DNA of 35,731 bases from CAWEPK01 sp049521495 (lineage in GTDB: Bacteria; Desulfobacterota; Syntrophorhabdia; Syntrophorhabdales; WCHB1-27). Positions within the stretch are counted from its first letter, which is position 1, and the number at the start of each line of letters is the position of its first letter. Shown piece by piece: positions 30,095 to 35,731 of the stretch. Both the position numbers and the translations under genes were made by a program. Where the stretch lies: contig JBEKOT010000009.1 in assembly GCA_049521495.1 (NCBI GenBank), positions 1 through 35,731 of the forward strand. The letters are read 5' to 3'. Below the pieces are notes generated by a model. The model searched no databases. It had not been told where the DNA came from and saw only the letters and a program-made list of their open reading frames with translations.

Positions 30095-31450
30095 TCAGGC
30101 TTTTATGCGCACCGTCGGGTCCGCGCTGCGGATGGCCTGGAGAACCTCGTTCTTTTTCGACTCCATCTCGTCGCTGTTTTCCGCCTCCAGGTTGAGCCTC
30201 ACGAGGGGCTCCGTGTTGGAGGCGCGGAGGTTAAACCACCACGAGTCGTAATCGATGGAGAGACCGTCCAGATGGTCCTGCCTTCCGTCGGGAAAAGCAG
30301 CCTCCAGCGCTTTGTAGATTCCGTCCTTATCGGCCGCCTCCATGTTGATCTCGCCTGTTGCCGCATACTTTTTCAGGGGGGCGATTAGCCTTGAGACGGG
30401 CGTCTTTTTCAGGGCCAGAAGGTTGAGCATCTGGATCATTGCGAAGATCGCGTTGTCCGTAAAGCCCGCGTCGCGGAAGTAGAAATGGCCTGAAAGCTCA
30501 CCCGCAAAAACTGCGTCCTGCTCCCTCATTGCCGCCTTGATGAAGGCGTGACCCACCCTGGAGCGGATCGCCCTGCCCCCGAGGCGGGTAATCGTCTCGG
30601 GCACCGCGCGGCTGGACCTGAGGTCGTACAGGATCGTGGCACCCGGCGTCTTTGCCAGATAAACCTGGCTGATGAGGGCTGTCACCAGGTCTTCCGGTAT
30701 TTTTTCTCCCTTCTCGTCGATAAAGCCGCACCTGTCGGCGTCGCCGTCGAAGGCGATCCCGATGTCGGCCTTCTGCCTTATCACCATGGCGCGGAGGTCT
30801 TCCGTGTTTCTCGGGATCAGTGGGTTGGCGACGTGATGGGGGAAGCGGCCGTCGGGCTCCATGTACATTGGCGTCACCTGCCACATCGGGAACTGCTGTG
30901 TCAGGGGGAGCACCTCCGGCCCGATAGTGCCGTTGCCTGCATCGATCACCATTTTCAGGGGAACAGGGTCTTGAACGAAGGTCTTGAGGCGGTCGATGTA
31001 TACGGGGAGGATCGACCTGTGGCTGCACTCGCCTGCCTCATGGGCGGCTAAGGGTGCGCTCCGGCCGACCATTTTTTCGAGGGCAGGCAGGCCCGCGTCG
31101 CCCGACAGTGGTATGGCCTTCTCTCTGCAAAGCTTGAAGCCGTTGGATTCCCCCGGCAGATGGGAAGCGGTAACCATAGCGCCGCCGTCGTACGCGCCCT
31201 CTATGATCGCGAAGTAGAGAAGGGGCGTGGATACAAGGCCTATGTCAGTCACGGCTGCGCCGGCAGAAATGGCGCCCTGGGCGAAGGCCTCCGCCAGCGC
31301 CGGTGAAGAGAGGCGCATGTCGTAGCCGATCACGATTTTGCCGGCTGACAAAAGCTTCACGAAAGCAGCGCCGATCCTGAAGGCGACCTCGTCGTTCAGC
31401 TCATCGGGATAGACGCCCCTTATGTCGTATGCCTTGAAGATCGACGCCAT
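30095..31450 (-). CDS. Phosphomannomutase/phosphoglucomutase
   Basis: A 451-residue alpha-D-phosphohexomutase of AlgC/ManB length. It begins IFKAYDIRGVYP. The active-site phosphoserine is Ser96 in VTASHLP (usual TASHNP has Asn for Leu). The metal loop FDGDADRCGF (about 234-243) follows, then a sugar-binding GELSGHFYF segment and the C-terminal RASNTEPLVRLNLEA phosphate-binding loop. It interconverts hexose 6- and 1-phosphates for LPS or exopolysaccharide precursors. ATG 31450 has GAGG upstream. Confidence 0.93.
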   Translation of the reverse strand: MASIFKAYDIRGVYPDELNDEVAFRIGAAFVKLLSAGKIVIGYDMRLSSPALAEAFAQGAISAGAAVTDIGLVSTPLLYFAIIEGAYDGGAMVTASHLPGESNGFKLCREKAIPLSGDAGLPALEKMVGRSAPLAAHEAGECSHRSILPVYIDRLKTFVQDPVPLKMVIDAGNGTIGPEVLPLTQQFPMWQVTPMYMEPDGRFPHHVANPLIPRNTEDLRAMVIRQKADIGIAFDGDADRCGFIDEKGEKIPEDLVTALISQVYLAKTPGATILYDLRSSRAVPETITRLGGRAIRSRVGHAFIKAAMREQDAVFAGELSGHFYFRDAGFTDNAIFAMIQMLNLLALKKTPVSRLIAPLKKYAATGEINMEAADKDGIYKALEAAFPDGRQDHLDGLSIDYDSWWFNLRASNTEPLVRLNLEAENSDEMESKKNEVLQAIRSADPTVRIKA

Positions 31451-31489
31451 AGTCGCCTCGTCGAAAGTATTCGCCGGCGCATAATTACA

Positions 31490-31517
31490 TTGACAACCCT
31501 GCGCCTGAAGATAATAT
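31490..31517 (+). promoter_or_regulatory. Promoter of the selenoprotein/reductase pair
   Basis: TTGACA (31490-31495), a 16-bp spacer and TAATAT (31512-31517), near consensus. The leader of about 53 nt carries CGGAGGTGG before ATG 31577. Confidence 0.65.
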
Positions 31518-31576
31518 TTTATTTAACATAAATCAAACGTGCCCTTTTGTCATCACAAAACGACCGGAGGTGGACA

Positions 31577-31819
31577 ATGGAGAGGACCAGGAGCGTGCGT
31601 GTATACTCGGTGCCTACCTGACCGCACTGCAAGAGGATAAAGCGTTTCCTCGAGGAGCGGGGCGTCTCCTTTCAAGATGTCGACGTTGCGTCGGACAAGG
31701 CTGCAAGGGATGATATGGTAAAGAGGTCGGGCCAGATAGGCGTTCCCGTGATAGAGATCGACGGGCACCTCATCGTGGGATTCGATGAGGACCGTCTTAA
31801 AAAAGAGCTCGGACTGTAA
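31577..31819 (+). CDS. Selenocysteine-containing glutaredoxin-like protein (in-frame UGA at 31619-31621)
   Basis: An 80-residue glutaredoxin fold if UGA is read as Sec. It begins RVYSVPTUPHCKRIKRFLEE, with Sec15 in place of the first cysteine of the CxxC site and Cys18 as the resolving residue. The reading frame is conserved on both sides of the UGA, with GVPVIEIDG as the cis-Pro loop and FDEDRLKKEL at the end. A GGAGGTGG box precedes ATG 31577, and no start codon after the UGA would give a complete domain, so a short non-Sec product is unlikely. The next gene, 15 bp on, encodes an AhpF-like reductase, its probable electron donor. The UGA would be missed by standard annotation. The genes for Sec insertion (selA, selB, selC, selD) are not in this window. 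Confidence 0.88.
31622..31671 (+). promoter_or_regulatory. Candidate bacterial SECIS element after the UGA
   Basis: Two short hairpins follow the UGA. GAGGA (31633-31637) pairs with TCCTC (31647-31651) round a 9-nt loop. GAGGAG (31652-31657) pairs with CTCCTT (31666-31671), with one G-U, round the loop CGGGGCGT, which begins 36 nt after the UGA with a G among its first two bases. Either fits the size and location of a bacterial SECIS; the second fits better. Confidence 0.5.
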
Positions 31820-31834
31820 CGTGGAACCACAGCC

Positions 31835-32749
31835 ATGTACGACTTGATAATCGTTGGAGCGGGTCCCGCAGGCATGACTGCTGCCGTGTACTCGGCAAGG
31901 CAGAAGGCCCAGACCCTTCTTTTGACGAAGGATGTAGGCGGTCAGGTCAATTGGACCCTCGGCGTAGAAAATTACATGGGGTACCAGTTCATAGAAGGCA
32001 TAGAGCTGATCGCCAAGTTTGAGGAGCAGGTAAGGAAGTTCCCCATCGACATAAAAATCGGCCCCGGGGTAAAGTCTCTCATCAGGGTCCACGGAGGGGG
32101 GTTCGAGGTCGGCGACGAGAAAGGAACGAAGTACCTCGGCCGGACGGTCATTATATGCAGCGGGAAACGGCCGAGGATGCTGGGAGTTCCGGGGGAAGAG
32201 AAGCTCCGGGGCAAGGGCGTCACGTACTGCTCGGTCTGCGACGGTCCGCTCTTCGGGGGCGTGGAGGTGGCGGTGATTGGCGGGGGAAACTCGGCCATGG
32301 AGGCTGCCATCGACATGTCGAAAATAGCGAGTCGCGTCCATCTGGTCTCTCTCACACCGCTGACGGGCGACCATGTACTGAGGGAGAAGGTGGGTGAGGC
32401 GGTCAATGTCGCCGTCCTGACAGAGCACGAGACGACGGAGATCATGGGAAACGGGACGGTCTCCGCCATCCGCGTGAAGGACCTGAAGGGGGGCGAGAAA
32501 AAGGTGCTACCCGTGGCCGGCGTCTTCGTGGAGATCGGGCTGATTCCCAATTCGGATTTCGTCCGGGACATGCTGACGCTGAACGAGCTGGGGGAGATCA
32601 TGATCAACTGCTCCTGCGAAACGGGCGTGCCCGGCCTTTACGCCGCCGGCGACGTTACATCCGTGCCTGCCAAGCAGATCGTAGTTGCGGCGGGGGAGGG
32701 CGCCAAGGCTGCCCTGCAGGCCCATCAGTTCCTTCAGAAGTGCGCCTGA
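31835..32749 (+). CDS. Thioredoxin-reductase-like flavoprotein (AhpF C-terminal type)
   Basis: A 304-residue FAD/NAD(P)H protein. GAGPAGMTAA (8-17) binds FAD; the redox pair is Cys132/Cys135 in YCSVCDGPLF; GGGNSAMEAAID (149-160) binds the nicotinamide nucleotide; the C-terminus has AAGDVTSVPAKQIVVAAGEGAKAAL. The HRRxxxR motif that fixes NADPH in true thioredoxin reductases is absent (the stretch reads VHLVSLTPLTGDHVL), and the wording AAID, GIFVEIGL-type (GVFVEIGLIPNS), CETGVPGLYAAGD and KQIVVAAGEGAKA follows AhpF. It should therefore prefer NADH. With the Sec-glutaredoxin upstream it resembles the split Cp34/Cp9 reductase-glutaredoxin pair of Clostridium pasteurianum. Confidence 0.9.
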   Translation: MYDLIIVGAGPAGMTAAVYSARQKAQTLLLTKDVGGQVNWTLGVENYMGYQFIEGIELIAKFEEQVRKFPIDIKIGPGVKSLIRVHGGGFEVGDEKGTKYLGRTVIICSGKRPRMLGVPGEEKLRGKGVTYCSVCDGPLFGGVEVAVIGGGNSAMEAAIDMSKIASRVHLVSLTPLTGDHVLREKVGEAVNVAVLTEHETTEIMGNGTVSAIRVKDLKGGEKKVLPVAGVFVEIGLIPNSDFVRDMLTLNELGEIMINCSCETGVPGLYAAGDVTSVPAKQIVVAAGEGAKAALQAHQFLQKCA

Positions 32750-32977
32750 CGGAGCCTTATTTGAGCACCTGTTGAAGGGGGTCCCAAAAAAGCCCGAAAA
32801 GAGGCCGGAAGGGGAGGGCAAAAAACCGTCTTCCTCAAGTACGCCAGAATATTGGGGATTTTTTTGGCAGCTCCGGAAGATCGTCGTCCCTAGCGGAGAC
32901 ATTTGGTTTCCTGAATATAGCTTGAAACAATTGGGCTTTCCCCGTTGCTTAGTGAAAAGGCAGAACGCTGAAAAGCT

Positions 32978-32986
32978 TGTTATAAT
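32978..32986 (+). promoter_or_regulatory. Extended -10 promoter upstream of the DUF488 gene
   Basis: TGTTATAAT has a perfect -10 hexamer and the TG extension; no clear -35 is present. It would give a leader of about 135 nt containing the DnaA-box-like cluster and a hairpin. Confidence 0.4.
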
Positions 32987-33013
32987 CAGAAGTTAGAGCC
33001 GCGCTCCCACAGG

Positions 33014-33047
33014 TTTTCTACATGTTTTACACATTTGCTGTGGAAAA
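33014..33047. repeat. Cluster of three DnaA-box-like 9-mers
   Basis: TTTTCTACA (33014-33022), TTTTACACA (33025-33033) and, on the other strand, TTTTCCACA (33047-33039), each one to three bases from TTATCCACA. A CCACAG/CTGTGG pair flanks them. Neither dnaA, dnaN nor other origin genes are near. Confidence 0.35.
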
Positions 33048-33082
33048 GGATGGAAGGGGGGCGAATTCACTCAACATTCAGG

Positions 33083-33100
33083 GCCGAGGCGAATCTCGGC
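33083..33100. repeat. Hairpin in the DUF488 leader
   Basis: GCCGAG (33083-33088) and CTCGGC (33095-33100) pair perfectly around a 6-nt loop, about 28 bp before the start codon. It could affect translation of the next gene. Confidence 0.3.
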
Positions 33101-33128
33101 GGAAGTCGCCCCGTCCAGGGTCACGATT

Positions 33129-33665
33129 ATGGTTATTTTCACTATCGGCCACTCGACCCACCCCCTACCGGAATTCATCGGGCTATTGAAGCTCCATGGC
33201 GTCTCGCTCGTAGTCGACGTGAGGACGGTCCCCCGTTCCCGCCATAACCCGCAGTATAACAGGGAGACGCTGCCCGGGTCTCTCGCCTTGGAAAACATCG
33301 CTTACGAGCACATGGCCGGGCTGGGGGGTCTCCGGAAGGCCGATTCTCCTTCGCCGAACACCGCCTGGCGCAACGCCTCCTTTCGGGGCTTTGCAGACTA
33401 TATGCAGACCGAGGCATTCAGAGACAGCATCGACAGGCTGGCCGCATCTGCCGAGCTGTCCCGTCCTGCGCTAATGTGCGCCGAGGCCCTTCCGTGGCGC
33501 TGCCACCGGTGGCTCATTGCCGATGCCCTGAAGGCAAGGGGGATCGAGGTAGACCACATCATGGCCGGGGGCAACCTCAAGGGCCACGTTATGACCGGGT
33601 TTGCCAAGATAGTGGACCGGGGGAGGGTCATCTATCCAGCCGAGCCGGGCGCTTTTTGCGCCTGA
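33129..33665 (+). CDS. DUF488 family protein
   Basis: A 178-residue protein with the family signatures: FTIGHSTHPLPEFIGLLK at the start, VVDVRTVPRSRHNPQYN (about 28-45), and a late MCAEALPWRCHRWLIADAL segment with two Cys near 117 and 124. DUF488 proteins are cytoplasmic and of unknown biochemical role. ATG 33129 has only a weak AGGG about 12 bp upstream. It is the only gene between the redox pair and the radical SAM gene. Confidence 0.9.
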   Translation: MVIFTIGHSTHPLPEFIGLLKLHGVSLVVDVRTVPRSRHNPQYNRETLPGSLALENIAYEHMAGLGGLRKADSPSPNTAWRNASFRGFADYMQTEAFRDSIDRLAASAELSRPALMCAEALPWRCHRWLIADALKARGIEVDHIMAGGNLKGHVMTGFAKIVDRGRVIYPAEPGAFCA

Positions 33666-33760
33666 CTTTATCGTCTTCGGGCCGCCCTATCCCCGCGCCA
33701 AAAATCGCCCCGGCCCTCCCGGTCCGTCGGCCCGGAGCCGCGACCCATAGCCCGGCCGGG

Positions 33761-33789
33761 CTGACTAATCTGTGCCGATCATGTATAAT
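33761..33789 (+). promoter_or_regulatory. Promoter of the radical SAM gene
   Basis: CTGACT (33761-33766), a 17-bp spacer and a perfect TATAAT (33784-33789). The leader to ATG 33814 is about 18 nt. Confidence 0.55.
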
Positions 33790-33813
33790 AGTGCATATCT
33801 CATCGGGGTTTTT

Positions 33814-35731
33814 ATGCTTCTGTTGCCGAAAAGTGTCTCCCATCCAGCCCGTTATCTCGGTATAGAACCGAACAGGTTTATGAAAGACCCGGACAAGGTG
33901 AAAGTGCGGTTTGCCCTCTGCTACCCAGATGTGTACGAAATAGGCATGTCGTATCCGGGGTTTTTCTTCCTCTACGAGATGCTCAACGGCTTCGAAGGGG
34001 TCTGGTGCGAGCGATGCTTTGCCCCTTGGAGCGACATGGAGCAGTACCTGAAGGCCTCGGGCGCACCCCTAGCGACCCTCGAGTCGCGGACCCCCCTTGC
34101 GAACATGGACGTCGTGGGCTTTTCGCTCACCTACGAGTTGAACGTGACGAACGTGCTCAATATGCTCTCGCTGGGGGGGATAGCGATAAGAGCCGACGAG
34201 AGGGAGGGCGGCCCGCTCGTCATCGGCGGCGGTCCGCTCATGCTCAACCCCACCCCCTTCGAGCGGTTCTTTGACCTTATCGTCGTGGGAGAAGCCGAAG
34301 GCGTATTGCCGGAGATCGTCCGCGTCGTTTCGGGGCTCAAGGGGCTGGCGAGACAAGACGTCGTTGCCGAGCTTGCCCGCCTTGACGGCACCTATTCACC
34401 CTTTTCGAGGAAGTCCGTCAAAAGGCTCTACGTAGATGACCTGAACAGCTCCTTCCATCCTGTCAGACCGCCCATCCCGATAGTGGGGAGCGTGCACAAC
34501 CGCCTCAATATCGAGATATCGAGGGGCTGCGGTAACGGTTGCCGGTTCTGCATGGCCGGCTATGGCTACAGGCCTTACAGGGAGAGGACGCCGGCCAGGA
34601 TAGGGGAGATAATGGATCAGGCTCTGGCAGAAACAGGCTTCGAGGAGGTGACCCTGCTGTCCCTGAGTTCCGGCGACTACAGCAGCCTGCCTTCCCTCAT
34701 AGAGTACATAAGGCGCAATCACGGCCATGTCTCCGTTTCGCTTCCATCCCTCAAGATAGGGAGCATCACGGAAGAGGAGATAGACCTTTTGGCAAAAGGT
34801 GCCAGGGGCGGCTTCACCTTTGCCCTGGAGACCACTACGGCAGAGCTCCGGGACAGGTTGAACAAGGACATAAACGTCGAGCTCCTCACAAGCCGCCTCC
34901 CCCTTCTGCGCAAGCGGGGATGGAGGAAGATCAAACTCTATCTCATGATCGGCTTTCCATGGGAGCGCGACGAGGACCTGCTCTCCGTCAGGGACCTGAT
35001 CAGGCCCTTTGTTAAGAACGGGATCGAGGTCAACCTTTCCGTCTCGCCCTTTACTCCGAAGCCCCATACCCCCTTCCAGTGGCTTCCGGTGGACGAGGAG
35101 GCGCGATTGCGCGAGAAGGCCCGGATAGTGAAGAGGGCCGCCTCGGGCAGAGGCATAAAGATAAAGGTCAGGGACATATCGACAAGCCTCGTGGAAGCGC
35201 TCGTCGCGCGCGGCGACGAGCGCCTGGCCCCCCTGTTTGAGGAGCTGCATGAAAAGGGCGTAAGGCTCGAGGCCTGGACCGAGTCGTTCGACCCGTGCGT
35301 TTACGAGGAGTGGCTTGCAAAAAAAAACGGCCTTGCCGCGAGTCTTTTGGGACCGAGAGAGACAGGCGCGGAGCTTCCCTGGGACTTTGTCGACACCGGG
35401 GTAGAAAAGTCCTTCCTGCTCAAGGAGCTCGAAGCCGCTTTCCGCATGGAGAAGACTCCCGACTGCTACTCGTCGTGCGCCCGGTGCGGTCTGTCGTGCG
35501 GCGGCCGGAAGCCGCCCCCGGTGCCCGGCCCGGCCGTATTTTCCGGACCGGATGCCGCTTCGCCTCCCGAACCGGATAAGGCCGGCTTTTACCAGGTCGA
35601 GGCGCTGCCGGAACCGCCTTCTTTTACGACCCTTACCATCAGGTATGCAAAAGCAGGCGAGGCCCGTTATATAGGCCACCTCGATACGGTGGACATTCTG
35701 TTGCGGGCATTCAGGTCGGCGGGCATCTCTT
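33814..35731 (+). CDS. B12-binding-domain/radical SAM protein fused to a DUF2344 domain (3' end outside the window)
   Basis: The frame is open to the window edge: at least 639 residues. Residues about 30-190 match the cobalamin-binding-like N-domain (KVKVRFALCYPDVYEIGMSYPG, FSLTYELNVTNVLNML). The radical SAM core carries the cluster motif RGCGNGCRFCMAG (CxxxCxxC near 235-243), followed by LSSGDYSS and FALETTT. From about 610 the final visible part, RYIGHLDTVDILLRAFRSAGI, is the start of a DUF2344 domain, which in the TIGR03960/TIGR03936 pair is often fused. The cobalamin His motif (DxHxxG) is absent, so B12 binding is doubtful. Start: ATG 33814 gives the usual N-terminal spacing; upstream in-frame ATG 33781 overlaps the -10. 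The true function is unknown; in many bacteria it lies beside rng/ribosomal protein genes. Confidence 0.9.
   Translation, partial: MLLLPKSVSHPARYLGIEPNRFMKDPDKVKVRFALCYPDVYEIGMSYPGFFFLYEMLNGFEGVWCERCFAPWSDMEQYLKASGAPLATLESRTPLANMDVVGFSLTYELNVTNVLNMLSLGGIAIRADEREGGPLVIGGGPLMLNPTPFERFFDLIVVGEAEGVLPEIVRVVSGLKGLARQDVVAELARLDGTYSPFSRKSVKRLYVDDLNSSFHPVRPPIPIVGSVHNRLNIEISRGCGNGCRFCMAGYGYRPYRERTPARIGEIMDQALAETGFEEVTLLSLSSGDYSSLPSLIEYIRRNHGHVSVSLPSLKIGSITEEEIDLLAKGARGGFTFALETTTAELRDRLNKDINVELLTSRLPLLRKRGWRKIKLYLMIGFPWERDEDLLSVRDLIRPFVKNGIEVNLSVSPFTPKPHTPFQWLPVDEEARLREKARIVKRAASGRGIKIKVRDISTSLVEALVARGDERLAPLFEELHEKGVRLEAWTESFDPCVYEEWLAKKNGLAASLLGPRETGAELPWDFVDTGVEKSFLLKELEAAFRMEKTPDCYSSCARCGLSCGGRKPPPVPGPAVFSGPDAASPPEPDKAGFYQVEALPEPPSFTTLTIRYAKAGEARYIGHLDTVDILLRAFRSAGIS

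Larger units (their letters stand above)
32750..33128. other. 379-bp intergenic region before the DUF488 gene
   Basis: No gene is supported; all frames lack recognisable domains or ribosome-binding sites. It is richer in A/T than the flanks. It holds an extended -10 TGTTATAAT at 32978-32986, a group of three DnaA-box-like 9-mers (33014-33047) and a hairpin at 33083-33100. An unrecognised small RNA is possible. Confidence 0.5.

Noticed and set aside
31619..31621. The UGA as a nonsense mutation making the glutaredoxin a pseudogene
   Set aside because: The stop falls exactly at the catalytic cysteine codon, the rest of the frame is intact, and a reductase gene follows in operon. These features fit selenocysteine far better than decay.

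Overview
The window looks like part of the chromosome of an anaerobic, GC-rich Gram-negative bacterium, most likely a deltaproteobacterium (Desulfobacterota), possibly close to the syntrophic aromatic or fatty-acid degraders such as Syntrophorhabdus. Clues are a DMSO-reductase-superfamily molybdo/tungsto-enzyme, a tripartite tricarboxylate transporter beside hydroxy-acid enzymes, an acyl-CoA dehydrogenase with a free biotinyl carrier, two tandem sigma-32 genes under sigma-54-type promoters, and a selenocysteine glutaredoxin. Taxonomy is inferred from gene content only.

Layout. (1) 1-8690 is a catabolic island. It holds a partial molybdopterin enzyme (minus), a GntR/UTRA repressor (minus), a divergent TctC-TctB-TctA importer with a LarA-like racemase, and a separately promoted split UxaA/SuyAB-type dehydratase pair. 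The same 7-bp element (ATATAAG/CTTATAT) sits at the promoters of both plus-strand units and beside the repressor promoter, so one regulon is likely. (2) 8690-9829 holds a hairpin and a solitary DPPH-motif methyltransferase. (3) 9830-18500 is a tightly packed nucleic-acid maintenance operon: rarA, an OB/HD YhaM-like nuclease, rsmE, an RDD membrane protein, a DUF218-like protein, dprA, topA and trmFO. (4) 18597-22755 holds a minus-strand small lipoprotein, an NtrC-type sigma-54 activator and two paralogous RpoH-type sigma factors, each behind a -24/-12 element, which suggests a sigma-54 to sigma-32 cascade. (5) 22953-26000 holds an exported STN-like/proline-rich protein, a strong bidirectional terminator, a minus-strand acyl-CoA dehydrogenase plus biotinyl protein, and a Nudix hydrolase. 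(6) 26027-31450 holds small housekeeping genes: a lipoprotein, PC4, HIT, HAD, small hypotheticals, a CGHC thioredoxin, a lipoprotein, a cupin and a phosphohexomutase. (7) 31490-35731 holds the selenoprotein glutaredoxin with an AhpF-like flavoprotein reductase, a DUF488 protein and a B12-binding radical SAM protein cut by the window edge.

Several genes (rarA, the thioredoxin, the 29677 lipoprotein, the cupin, probably gntR) have a good -10 hexamer ending only 6-10 nt before the start codon, which predicts leaderless transcripts. No rRNA, tRNA, CRISPR array, insertion sequence or prophage was seen. All functional calls come from reading the sequence; no database search was run.
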